Shown here one piece after another: positions 52,627-60,446 of a stretch of DNA of 63,927 nucleotides. The position numbers and the translations under genes are program-made. Location of the stretch: NCBI GenBank assembly GCA_045577175.1, contig JAZNHT010000070.1, forward strand, positions 1-63,927. The letters run 5' to 3'. Every line of letters starts with the position of its first letter. Position 1 is the stretch's first letter. Below the pieces are notes generated by a model. The model saw only the letters and a program-made list of their open reading frames with translations. It made no database searches and had not been told where the DNA came from. Source of the DNA: SIG701 sp045577175. Lineage in GTDB: Bacteria; Bacillota; Clostridia; Oscillospirales; CAG-272.

Positions 52627-53982
52627 ATGTCTAAAGTTAAGCAAATCGTAGGCGGTGCGAAAAGGTTAACCGCCAGGAAAACAAACACTCCTAAAAGATA
52701 TAGGATTTCTTCAATTCAAGTTACTGAAGAAACCTATAAAAAAGGTTATGCAAAATATGATAAGTTCCCTAAAGTGAGGATCACTCGTCAAAATGGTGTT
52801 GTGTTCGATCTTCAAGATTATAAGAAGCTCCAAACAATACAACTCCCCTGCAGTAATTTCGCTAAAACAATAGTTCAAGAGAATAAGATTCCTAAACGTG
52901 ATGTTACTGATGGTGATATAGACAATTCAAATCGTGTTGATATGCTTCAATGGGCTACTTGGTGGGATGAAGCAAAGCTCATAAGGAATGGTTCATTCAT
53001 AACATTAAAGGATCATCCAAATTGTTATGTTGTAAGCGAGGGTATCTTCAATATCGATACTCTTGAGCTTGCAGTTCCTTATATCGCTTTACAGAAGTAT
53101 TACGGCTTCAACATCCTACAAACATATTATGTGCTTGATGCCTTTCTTAAACACGCTGATCTTGATGCAGTTAGAGATTATACGTTCCTCTCCTATGGTG
53201 TTGGAGAAATGCCCTCGGTTGCTCCCGATGCTCTTAATTACATAAGGGATGATAACATCCTCGGCGTTAAGAACATTGGATATGCTACGTTATATAGCAT
53301 ACTGTCCGATCATTTCCATATCTCAAAAGATGTAATATATGAATGGGTACAAAAAGAGCTTATTGTCGTAGACAGCAAATACAATATTGTCTTCCTTTCC
53401 TATGAGGATGGGAATGTGGTTTCTGCCTATAAGGTTAGCAGATACAAGCATCAAGAGGATAAGTTTAGCTATAATCTCTATGTTACAAAGCCAAACGTTA
53501 GCTTTACTTACTGTTCCGATGAAGCAAAACAGCAAGATACCTTTACTTCTCTTACTGTCTTTGGCAATCCGATAGAAATGCTGTGCTATTTTACACTTGC
53601 AAGTGGTTCTTATGGTCTTGTACCGCCTTTAGATGATTCGGGGTGCTATATGGCTATGGTGAGTGGCAAAGTCAGTTGTGTCAAAGAGTGGCTTACCAAA
53701 CACGCCGAGGTCGGCAATTTGAATATTGCCTTACACTTCAATCGAGGTCATCAGTACAACACAAGAGCTATCATTCGTGATGCCGTAGAGCTTAAAATGC
53801 CACGTGTAAATGAGCTTCGCAATCTCATTTCCGATTACTCACGCTCGGCTGTTCTAAAGCCCTATCATAAGGAATACCAGGTTAGCGGATGGAGCGATCT
53901 AATCAATCTGCGTTTGGATAAGTTAAACGCTTCTTTTGTTCCTTTGAGCAAATACGTGATTAACAGCTACAAATTGAAGTAA
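52627..53982 (+). CDS. DUF3991/TOPRIM-like protein, degenerate
   Basis: A 451-aa protein. The middle (LYSILSDHFHISKDVIYEWV, ELIVVDSKYNIVFLSYEDGN) resembles the DUF3991 domain of plasmid and conjugative-element proteins, and VFGNPIEMLCYFTLASGSYG followed by LNIALHFNRGHQYNTRAI corresponds to the linked TOPRIM fold. The acidic residues expected there (E in the first strand, DxD in the last) are not present, so the catalytic metal site is probably lost. It is the first gene after the left end. Function unknown; nucleic-acid binding is plausible. Confidence 0.6.
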   Translation: MSKVKQIVGGAKRLTARKTNTPKRYRISSIQVTEETYKKGYAKYDKFPKVRITRQNGVVFDLQDYKKLQTIQLPCSNFAKTIVQENKIPKRDVTDGDIDNSNRVDMLQWATWWDEAKLIRNGSFITLKDHPNCYVVSEGIFNIDTLELAVPYIALQKYYGFNILQTYYVLDAFLKHADLDAVRDYTFLSYGVGEMPSVAPDALNYIRDDNILGVKNIGYATLYSILSDHFHISKDVIYEWVQKELIVVDSKYNIVFLSYEDGNVVSAYKVSRYKHQEDKFSYNLYVTKPNVSFTYCSDEAKQQDTFTSLTVFGNPIEMLCYFTLASGSYGLVPPLDDSGCYMAMVSGKVSCVKEWLTKHAEVGNLNIALHFNRGHQYNTRAIIRDAVELKMPRVNELRNLISDYSRSAVLKPYHKEYQVSGWSDLINLRLDKLNASFVPLSKYVINSYKLK

Positions 53983-53997
53983 CTGCATAATAGAAAT

Positions 53998-54027
53998 GGG
54001 TCGGCGTGATGCGCCGACCCTTTTTTT
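53998..54027 (+). terminator. Terminator of the DUF3991-like gene
   Basis: GGGTCGGCG-tgatg-CGCCGACCC followed by seven T. Confidence 0.92.
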
Positions 54028-54124
54028 ATGTTTCCAGATTTTTGGAGTTTTCTTTATCTCGCTGACAACACTTTGACAACACTTTGAATTTTGGCAACAC
54101 AAAGCACCACGTTTTTGATATGTG

Positions 54125-54379
54125 TTATCCGTTGAGCAAATCGCAACACTCCATATAAATAGCAGTATGTCGAACAAAATTATCAAGCACCAGTTCGATG
54201 TACTCCTCTTTAGAGCTTTGTGTTTTTTTCCAACCAAATACAGATAATTTAAAGGTATATCCTTTACGATACATATACGCGTGGTAATATTCTCCATCGT
54301 CCACAATATCGAGCATAAAATCATCAAATGATGTAGTATAGGTTTCAGTCTTAATATTCTTGCACTTGGTGACTTTCAT
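54125..54379 (-). CDS. Hypothetical 84-aa protein
   Basis: The start is the ATG at 54379 with AAAGGGGG upstream. The sequence MKVTKCKNIKTETYTTSFDD followed by a segment with many aromatic and acidic residues (DDGEYYHAYMYRKGYTFKLS) has no family that I recognise. It lacks a signal sequence or membrane segment. It is a small soluble protein of the kind common in integrative elements. Confidence 0.55.
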   Translation of the reverse strand: MKVTKCKNIKTETYTTSFDDFMLDIVDDGEYYHAYMYRKGYTFKLSVFGWKKTQSSKEEYIELVLDNFVRHTAIYMECCDLLNG

Positions 54380-54520
54380 AGTTGTTACCCCCTTTATAAA
54401 AGCATTTGCTTTATTGTTGATTTTTGTATAAGCAAACTTTTTGCCTTGTCTAATTATATCACAAAACCGCAAAAAAAGCAAGGTATATTTGATTTTTGAT
54501 CGAACTGACTACAGAGAGAA

Positions 54521-54552
54521 AAGGGCGGCGTAGTTGCGCCGCCCTTTTTTTA
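54521..54552. terminator. Terminator between element genes
   Basis: AGGGCGGCG / CGCCGCCCT stem with T run on the plus side and a partial U tract on the minus side. It ends the SLOG-gene transcript on the minus strand or acts in both directions. Confidence 0.8.
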
Positions 54553-54987
54553 TGTGTCAAGTTTTCCAAGATTGATAATTTGCTTTTTCTTTCTCTTTGC
54601 GTGTTGGTATGTGGTATATGCACCGCCCGAAGAATGATTTACGTATGCGATCACCAGGTCAGCACTTTCAACCATCCATTTATTGCGGTAGCTGATAGCG
54701 AATTTACGTGGTTTGTCCTCTAATGGTGGATATACCGATTCATCGTAGAGGTCTAATGTGAATTTGTCTGCATCGAGGTATGGCGTAACGTACACCAGGC
54801 TTACGTTGGGATGCTCCGTTTGAAACTTTCGACAGCACTCCCTGGCGAAGCTGTCAAAAGAGCCATAACCGCCCAGGTAAAAATCGCACCTGGAATCTCC
54901 GACCTGGCTTTGTAGTATGGATAATAGCTGTTCTTCTATCTCTGCTGTCTTGAAAAAGGTTGAATGTCCGCAAAACGTAATAATCAT
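54550..54987 (-). CDS. SLOG-family (YpsA-like) protein
   Basis: A 145-aa Rossmann-like protein. FCGHSTFF at the N terminus, FYLGGYGSFDSFARECCR, and SADLVIAYVNHSSGGAYTTY are the SLOG signatures (nucleotide or nucleotide-derivative binding, as in DprA, YpsA and LOG). It is encoded in a pair with a small hypothetical gene three bases away. In mobile elements SLOG proteins are often linked to stress or conflict functions; none can be assigned here. Confidence 0.8.
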   Translation of the reverse strand: MIITFCGHSTFFKTAEIEEQLLSILQSQVGDSRCDFYLGGYGSFDSFARECCRKFQTEHPNVSLVYVTPYLDADKFTLDLYDESVYPPLEDKPRKFAISYRNKWMVESADLVIAYVNHSSGGAYTTYQHAKRKKKQIINLGKLDT

Positions 54988-54990
54988 AGC

Positions 54991-55287
54991 TTAAGATCCT
55001 CTATGTTTTTTCTTGTCGCAACGCTCGTTGATCTTGAATTTTATAACTATTTTGCTTCTCAAACGTTCAAAAGCGTTGTCGGCTTCGGGGAACGGCAAGA
55101 ATGTACCGCCCACACGCTCACGGAACAATCTGTTCATACGGATTTTGTGGCGGCGGCTGTAGGTAATTTCTTCCGAGGTATCTATATTCTCAAATTCTTC
55201 GGCTTCTTTTTTTGCCACTTCTTCAAGAGCTTGTTTTAGCATTTCGTCGAAAGCTTCTTCTTTGGTTAAGTTTGTGTTTTCGTTCAT
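54991..55287 (-). CDS. Hypothetical 98-aa charged protein
   Basis: A highly charged helical protein (KEEAFDEMLKQALEEVAKKE, RRHKIRMNRLFRERVGG) with no membrane segment. It stands directly upstream of the SLOG gene and shares its transcript. Similar small proteins occur in clostridial integrative elements; I cannot name a family. Confidence 0.6.
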   Translation of the reverse strand: MNENTNLTKEEAFDEMLKQALEEVAKKEAEEFENIDTSEEITYSRRHKIRMNRLFRERVGGTFLPFPEADNAFERLRSKIVIKFKINERCDKKKHRGS

Positions 55288-55503
55288 AGTATGCCCCCTG
55301 GTTTATTGTCCTTTGATATATAATACCACAAATTCGGAAAAAATTCTTCAAAAAAATATAAATTTTTCTGTTACTCGATGATTTTTTTTGAATGTTAGCC
55401 GAAATAAAGCATATAATTTAATATATAAGATAATGGCAGAACCATTATGTTATTGAAAGGCTTTGAACTTGCAAGGCTAAAAATATTGAAAGGTGGCGGC
55501 ACT

Positions 55504-55632
55504 ATGTTCCTTATGATTTTTCCACTTCGTTTGGTTTTGTCCTTTCTCCAAACACTTTTTTGCCATTTTCGATTCTTTTTCCTTTCTTACATAGTGTCGC
55601 CCGAAAGGGCGAGCTACGCCGCCACGGCGTAG
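55504..55632 (+). CDS. Possible small hydrophobic peptide
   Basis: A 42-aa frame with AAAGGTGG upstream, beginning MFLMIFPLRLVLSFLQTLFC and strongly hydrophobic over the first 30 residues. The stop codon lies within a perfect palindrome. It could be a type I toxin-like or leader peptide; equally it could be chance. The rest of the gap 55288-55503 shows only AT-rich sequence. Confidence 0.3.
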   Translation: MFLMIFPLRLVLSFLQTLFCHFRFFFLSYIVSPERASYAATA

Positions 55633-55635
55633 CTC
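55611..55635. repeat. Perfect 11-bp palindrome
   Basis: GAGCTACGCCG-CCA-CGGCGTAGCTC with a three-base loop, immediately preceded by GCCCGAAAGGGC. Confidence 0.8.
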
Positions 55636-55677
55636 GTTGCTCTCCTAACAACAAACGTGGCATATTCTAACCCTTTG

Positions 55678-55713
55678 CCAACACAGCGCACCGCGCTGTG
55701 TTGGTTCTTTTTT
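55678..55713 (+). terminator. Terminator with 12-bp perfect stem
   Basis: CCAACACAGCGC-ACC-GCGCTGTGTTGG followed by TTCTTTTTTT. It insulates the methyltransferase promoter. Confidence 0.92.
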
Positions 55714-55732
55714 TGCAATTTACATTTAATAC

Positions 55733-55761
55733 TTGAAAATATGTTGTTTTTATGGTATAAT
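55733..55761 (+). promoter_or_regulatory. Promoter of the methyltransferase-nuclease pair
   Basis: TTGAAA (55733-55738), 17-bp spacer, TATAAT (55756-55761). Confidence 0.85.
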
Positions 55762-55802
55762 TTCTATGTATAACTATGCGAACGGAAAGGAGTGCGGCAG
55801 AT

Positions 55803-56912
55803 ATGGCAGGTAACGCAGGTTTATCGAACGCAAACAAAGCTAAAAAGGATGAGTTTTACACTCAACTTTCCGATATAGAATTGGAGCTTAAGCATTATAA
55901 AAAACATTTTAGGGGTAAGACGGTTTTTTGTAACTGTGATGATCCCTATGAAAGCAATTTCTTCAAGTATTTTGCTATGAACTTTAACTACCTGGGATTG
56001 AAAAAGCTGATAGCAACCTGCTATCATAGCTCTCCAGTTTCGGGCGAACAGTTAAGCATTTTTGATCTCTTTCCCTCTAATGAGGAAGAAAAGAAATACG
56101 CTCACAAGATAGAGATTTCCGAGGTTGTGGATATTAACGGCGATGGTGCTGTCGATTTGGTGGATGTTGAGTATTTACTCCGCAACCGCAAAAACGTTCT
56201 TACGCTCCTTGAGGGCGATGGTGATTTCCGTTCCGATGAGTGCGTGGAGATACTGAAAGAAGCCGACATTGTTGTTACAAACCCACCGTTCTCTTTGTTC
56301 CGTGATTTTGTAGGTCAACTTGTAAAATACAACAAGCAGTTCTTAATTATTGGCAATCAAAATGCAATTACATATAAAGAAATTTTCCCTTTAATCAAGG
56401 ACAACAAGATATGGTTAGGTAAAGGATTTAAGGGGAATGTAGGATTTTTCAAAAGTCCTTATGAAGATATTGCCGTATCATCACAGCATAAAGAAGGTAT
56501 GATACGTGTTTCGGGCGTTATGTGGTTCACGAATATGGACTATCCCGAACGCCATACCGACATAGACTTGTATAAAAAATACACTCCCGAAGAATACCCC
56601 CATTATGATAATTACGATGCGATCAATGTTGATAAAACGGCTGATATTCCCGAAGATTATTATGGTGTTATGGGTGTTCCGATTACGTTCCTGGATAAGT
56701 ATAATCCCGACCAATTTGAGATTTTGGGAATGTGTGAAAACCTTGATTTGTATGGATTGAAAACCAGGGTATATTCAACCCAGGAATGTAGAGATAGATA
56801 CTTTGAACTTTTCGGTAAAAAAGGCACATACGATCTTAATGCGGCAGGTGTTGTCAACGGCAAAAAAGTCTATCAAAGAATACTGATAAGGAGAAAACAG
56901 AATGGAAATTGA
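55803..56912 (+). CDS. EcoRI-type adenine-specific DNA methyltransferase
   Basis: A 369-aa protein. KKDEFYTQLSDIELELKHY, GKTVFCNCDDPYESNFFKYF and VVTNPPFSLFRDFVGQLV match the EcoRI methylase family; TNPPF is the catalytic motif IV. The start is the ATG at 55803 with GGAG ten bases upstream; the ATG at 55776 would leave almost no leader after the promoter. It overlaps the nuclease gene by 11 bases. It should protect host DNA by N6-adenine methylation at the site cut by its partner. Confidence 0.9.
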   Translation: MAGNAGLSNANKAKKDEFYTQLSDIELELKHYKKHFRGKTVFCNCDDPYESNFFKYFAMNFNYLGLKKLIATCYHSSPVSGEQLSIFDLFPSNEEEKKYAHKIEISEVVDINGDGAVDLVDVEYLLRNRKNVLTLLEGDGDFRSDECVEILKEADIVVTNPPFSLFRDFVGQLVKYNKQFLIIGNQNAITYKEIFPLIKDNKIWLGKGFKGNVGFFKSPYEDIAVSSQHKEGMIRVSGVMWFTNMDYPERHTDIDLYKKYTPEEYPHYDNYDAINVDKTADIPEDYYGVMGVPITFLDKYNPDQFEILGMCENLDLYGLKTRVYSTQECRDRYFELFGKKGTYDLNAAGVVNGKKVYQRILIRRKQNGN

Positions 56913-58041
56913 ATTACACGAAATATCTGTCCGTGATGTTTTCGACGGATATTATAACGATGAATCAACTGGGCAGGTCGTTGCGTTCAGCGGTGCGCTG
57001 AACGTTCGACCTGCATACCAAAGAGAATTTGTTTATGACGACAAGAAAAAGGTTGCCGTTATGAACTCGGTTTTAAGTCAATTCCCCTTGAACGTAATGT
57101 ATTGGTCGGATAATGGCGACGGCACGTATGAAATGCTTGACGGTCAGCAAAGAACCATTTCTATTTGTGATTGGCTTGACAATGGCTATTCGATATTTGC
57201 CAACCCCAACTCGCCCACAACGCCCTATTACGCCCATACTTCGCAGGAGATCACAGATAAAGTCCTTGACTATAAACTGATGATCTACATCTGCAAAGGC
57301 ACAGATACGGAAAAACTCGATTGGTTCAAGATCATCAACATAGCAGGTGAAAAGCTCACTCCCCAAGAATTGCGTAACGCTATTTATACTGGTGCGTGGC
57401 TCTCGGATGCCAAGCAGTATTTTAGCAAAAATCAATGTGTTGCGTATAAGCTCGGTGAACGCTATATGAGTGGTTCGCCTATTCGCCAAGACTACCTTGA
57501 AACCGTCCTTTCCTGGATTGCTTCTGCCGAGGGTAAGACGATTGAGGAATACATGGCAGAGCATCAGCACGACACCCACGCAACGCCCTTAAAACAATAT
57601 TATAAGAGCGTTATTGATTGGGTGGAGCTTACGTTTCCGAAGTACCGGGCAAAGCTTATGAAAGGTCTTGAATGGGGTTTGCTCTACAACGAGTACAGCA
57701 AGAACGTATATGATCCTAACGCTTTAGAAGCGGCTATTGTGGAGCTTCTAAAGGATGATGATGTTACCAAGCAAAAGGGCGTTTATGAGTACCTTTTGAG
57801 TGGTAAGACGAAAGAAAAAGCGTTGTCGATTCGTCAGTTCACCGAGAACGAAAGACGAACGCTGTATGAACGCCAGGGCGGCGTTTGCCCGATGTGCAAG
57901 GCAGAGGGCAAAGATAAGCATTGGGAGATTGAGGAAATGCACGCCGACCACATCACGCCCTGGAGCAAGGGCGGTCATACAACGCTCGACAACGGACAAA
58001 TGCTTTGCCGAGATCACAATCTCGCAAAGTCCGATATTTAA
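56902..58041 (+). CDS. DUF262-HNH nuclease, probable restriction partner
   Basis: A 379-aa protein. The N-terminal half is DUF262 (ParB/sulfiredoxin-like), with RPAYQREFVYDDKKKVAVMN and DGQQRTISICDWL at about 80. The C-terminal end is an HNH domain (CPMCKAEGK, MHADHITPWSKGGHTTLDNG, CRDHN). DUF262 proteins with HNH occur in modification-dependent and -blocked restriction (GmrSD, SspE). Overlap with an adenine methyltransferase gene suggests a restriction-modification pair in which DUF262 may sense NTP or modification. Confidence 0.88.
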   Translation: MEIELHEISVRDVFDGYYNDESTGQVVAFSGALNVRPAYQREFVYDDKKKVAVMNSVLSQFPLNVMYWSDNGDGTYEMLDGQQRTISICDWLDNGYSIFANPNSPTTPYYAHTSQEITDKVLDYKLMIYICKGTDTEKLDWFKIINIAGEKLTPQELRNAIYTGAWLSDAKQYFSKNQCVAYKLGERYMSGSPIRQDYLETVLSWIASAEGKTIEEYMAEHQHDTHATPLKQYYKSVIDWVELTFPKYRAKLMKGLEWGLLYNEYSKNVYDPNALEAAIVELLKDDDVTKQKGVYEYLLSGKTKEKALSIRQFTENERRTLYERQGGVCPMCKAEGKDKHWEIEEMHADHITPWSKGGHTTLDNGQMLCRDHNLAKSDI

Positions 58042-58057
58042 TAAAAGTAATACCAAA

Positions 58058-58096
58058 AGAAGCAGGTCGCCAACGGCGCACCTGCTTCTTTTTTCT
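58058..58096 (+). terminator. Terminator of the methyltransferase-nuclease pair
   Basis: AGAAGCAGGT / ACCTGCTTCT with inner GCC/GGC pairing, followed by a T run. Confidence 0.9.
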
Positions 58097-58364
58097 TTGT
58101 CTGTCGGAAAATGTCGTGTTCTGTTATTTTTTTGAATTTACTTTACTATAATAATAGTGTAAAGCAAATATTTTTTGCAATAGATTGCAAGGAAAACAGA
58201 ACTAAAAAAGTAACAGAATTACGAAAGGAGCGACAGAAAAAGCAAGGTATTACAAAGATATTGCGACTTTTTTGAGATACAAAATATTCACTCAAAAAAG
58301 TAACATTATCAAACAAAACAAAATATCAAATGCAAGGTATTAAGACTTGCTATTTAATATTTTG

Positions 58365-58525
58365 TGTAAGTCGAAGAAACAGTATTTATTGCGTGAAGCG
58401 CAATAAATAATGCTTCTTCGGCACAATCGGGATGAATTTTGCAAGGCAAAATTCTACCACACAAGGCAGATTTTTCGTTATGAAAAATCAACATCGGGGT
58501 TTTAACCAGGCCTTACCCGAAACAC
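58365..58525 (+). ncRNA. Structured leader RNA upstream of DUF2958
   Basis: Perfect stems: CGAAGAA/TTCTTCG (58372-58378 with 58414-58420) enclosing an 11-bp stem TATTTATTGCG/CGCAATAAATA (58383-58409), GAATTTTGC/GCAAAATTC (58434-58454) and GATTTTTC/GAAAAATC (58469-58489). The last two are enclosed by GATG/CATC and TCGGG/CCCGA. AAGGC near 58464 can also pair with GCCTT near 58510. The extent of pairing in an AT-rich intergenic stretch suggests a functional RNA. The stretch before it (58097-58364) is AT-rich with no gene that I can see. Confidence 0.5.
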
Positions 58526-58568
58526 AAGGATGGCTAATAGTCTAAACACCAAGAAAGGAAAAAGAACA

Positions 58569-58892
58569 ATGAAACTTTGGACAAAAGAACTTGAGCAGAA
58601 AGCAAAAAAATACCCCCTCTACTCACAAGAATGTAAGGGCGAAAACGCCGAGGTGATCGTAAAATACTTCGCACCTGCAGGGGCGTTTACGCTACTTGTA
58701 ACAGAGGCAGAACAGCAAGAGGATGGCGATTGGTTGTTCTTTGGTTACACCTACCTGGATTGTTGGGAATGGGGGTACACGTTGCTTTCGGAGCTTGAGA
58801 GTGTGAGGGTCAATGTCCTCGGTTACAAGCTCCCTTTGGAAAGGGATTTATACGCTGTAAAGGAGCATACGACCGTCAAAGATTTAATGTGA
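58569..58892 (+). CDS. DUF2958 protein
   Basis: A 107-aa protein that starts at ATG 58569 with AAAGGAAAAAG upstream. MKLWTKELEQKAKKYPLYSQ, GDWLFFGYTYLDCWEWGYTL and LPLERDLYA are strong DUF2958 signatures. These small proteins are widespread on plasmids and conjugative elements, often with conjugation or regulatory genes; the function is not known. The upstream structured RNA may control it. Confidence 0.85.
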   Translation: MKLWTKELEQKAKKYPLYSQECKGENAEVIVKYFAPAGAFTLLVTEAEQQEDGDWLFFGYTYLDCWEWGYTLLSELESVRVNVLGYKLPLERDLYAVKEHTTVKDLM

Positions 58893-58907
58893 GGTGATGC
58901 AACATAG
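58889..58907 (+). repeat. Direct repeat, left copy
   Basis: GTGAGGTGATGCAACATAG, which matches 17 of 19 bases of 59834-59852. The two copies flank the tyrosine-recombinase-like gene. Confidence 0.6.
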
Positions 58908-58930
58908 CACGTGGAAAACGCAACATAACA

Positions 58931-59842
58931 ATGCAGTTACACGACAGAGTGAACAGCCTATTACGCATAGGTGAAAAGAAAGTCAAAGAGAAAAATCAAG
59001 GTCAAGCACACTACAATCCAAATAGGGCGGATGGAATCCACTCGATTGCCTATACAAAAGCCGCAAGGGGATTTTGCGATCGCCTTGGAGATAAGTGTAA
59101 GGAACTGGGCGTAAGGTCGATTGATGACATAGATAAAAGCGTTTTGGATGCCTATATGAGCAGATACAAAGATGCTTCGCCGTTTACACGTTCGCGTGAA
59201 ATTAGCATCTGTAACAAATTATTTGATACTCGATACACGCCAAAAGACTTTGATTTTCACGATAAACGAAGGCTCGATTGCATAACCCGAAACCGTGGTG
59301 AGCTACCTGCCCGATCCACTTCAAACTGGGAAAGAAACCAGGATCAAATGGAATTTGTACGTATGACTGGGGCGAGAAGATCATCTATCCCGAAAGTCTG
59401 TGCAAATGACTTTACGTGGAGCAAGGACGGTAAAGAGGTAATCGCGGTACACCTCAAGGAAAAGAACGGTCGCGAACGAAACGCCGTTATACGCCTTGAG
59501 GGTAGAGCGTGGCTATCGGAGATTGTGCGTTCCGCGCAATCTCCGACAACGCCGCTATTTTCGGCAGCCGACTCTCATTGTGGAACACATAGAGGTCGCT
59601 CCGAATACGCCGTTGAATTGCTGAACTTCCTTGCCGAGAACAAGCGTAGTGAACACCCGATCGACATTTACGATGGTCGCAAATTTGAACTTTTCATCGA
59701 TCGCGAAATCTACGACAGAAGAATGAATGATCCTCACTACCCAGGTTCGCAGATTAAATCCTGGGATAAAGATGTGTTACTTGAAACCTCGTTTGCCCTC
59801 GGTCATTCGAGGTACGATGTGATGTGGCACTACGTGAGGTGA
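58931..59842 (+). CDS. Tyrosine-recombinase-like protein, degenerate
   Basis: 303 aa from ATG 58931. VRMTGARRSSIPKVCANDF has the first catalytic arginine, VHLKEKNGRERNAVI the lysine hairpin, and FALGHSRYDVMWHYV the terminal box with GHSR and a tyrosine-like position. The HxxR box is not recognisable, so activity is uncertain. A natural N terminus (ARGKRNIT) lies in frame upstream, but its first codon is ATA (58904), with GAGGTG well placed before it; this suggests a lost or non-standard start. Direct repeats flank the gene. Confidence 0.65.
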   Translation: MQLHDRVNSLLRIGEKKVKEKNQGQAHYNPNRADGIHSIAYTKAARGFCDRLGDKCKELGVRSIDDIDKSVLDAYMSRYKDASPFTRSREISICNKLFDTRYTPKDFDFHDKRRLDCITRNRGELPARSTSNWERNQDQMEFVRMTGARRSSIPKVCANDFTWSKDGKEVIAVHLKEKNGRERNAVIRLEGRAWLSEIVRSAQSPTTPLFSAADSHCGTHRGRSEYAVELLNFLAENKRSEHPIDIYDGRKFELFIDREIYDRRMNDPHYPGSQIKSWDKDVLLETSFALGHSRYDVMWHYVR

Positions 59843-59852
59843 TAGAACATAG
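59834..59852 (+). repeat. Direct repeat, right copy
   Basis: GTGAGGTGATAGAACATAG, the partner of 58889-58907; it includes the stop codon of the tyrosine-recombinase-like gene. Confidence 0.6.
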
Positions 59853-59994
59853 TTTTCTATCATTCCCAAAAAGTTACGTTATAATAGCAGTACCCGACAA
59901 GAAAACACCTTATAAGATTTTATTGCATTTTTCATTTTGCAACTTTTGCTCTATTTATATATTAGATAGGGAAAACTATATCTATTTATATATA

Positions 59995-60037
59995 TTGCAC
60001 AAATTTCTTTGAAGAATTTTTCAAATTCTTTGTGCAA
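59995..60037. repeat. Nested inverted repeats in AT-rich gap
   Basis: Outer TTGCACAAA / TTTGTGCAA and inner AAGAATTT-ttc-AAATTCTT. A promoter (TTGTGC, 18-bp spacer, TATAAT at 60054-60059) partly overlaps the right arm, so this may be an operator. The remainder of the gap from 59843 holds no gene. Confidence 0.6.
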
Positions 60038-60137
60038 GGTGCAAAAACAGCACTATAATATAGATGTGATCACAAAGCACGGATTTGAATATCCAGGCAA
60101 AATTTTGCAAACAATAAAATTATTATTAGGAGGTTTT

Positions 60138-60380
60138 ATGGAGATCATAATCCACGATGAACTTGCCAAAAGCAAGTATGTCGAGATTTGGCTCTCTAAA
60201 GCGGAAAATGATAATGAAGATATAGAGAATGAACTTAAGAATATGTACGACAAGTACAGTAACGACAAGTATCGAGTTGTTGTTTTTCGTTCGGGAACTG
60301 AAAATCTCGTCAAAAACACAAAGGAACTTTTGCGGTGTAATCTTAACACGGCAAGAGCTTCAACCGCACCCACAGCTTGA
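60138..60380 (+). CDS. Hypothetical 80-aa protein
   Basis: The start is the ATG at 60138 with AGGAGG upstream. The protein (MEIIIHDELAKSKYVEIWLS, then a charged helix and YRVVVFRSGTENLVKNTKEL) is soluble and fairly acidic, with a possible alpha/beta fold of one helix-strand unit. It is encoded just before the three recombinase-type genes and might be a regulator of excision. I recognise no family. Confidence 0.6.
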   Translation: MEIIIHDELAKSKYVEIWLSKAENDNEDIENELKNMYDKYSNDKYRVVVFRSGTENLVKNTKELLRCNLNTARASTAPTA

Positions 60381-60446
60381 GTAATTACAAGAAATTACCA
60401 AGCTACATATACAAAAATTTATGTTATAATGTTAGGAGATATTATT

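Noticed and set aside
58365..58565. Group I or group II intron
   Set aside because: No group II domain V or reverse transcriptase, and the conserved group I P3/P7 core could not be assembled; the hairpins look like another kind of RNA.
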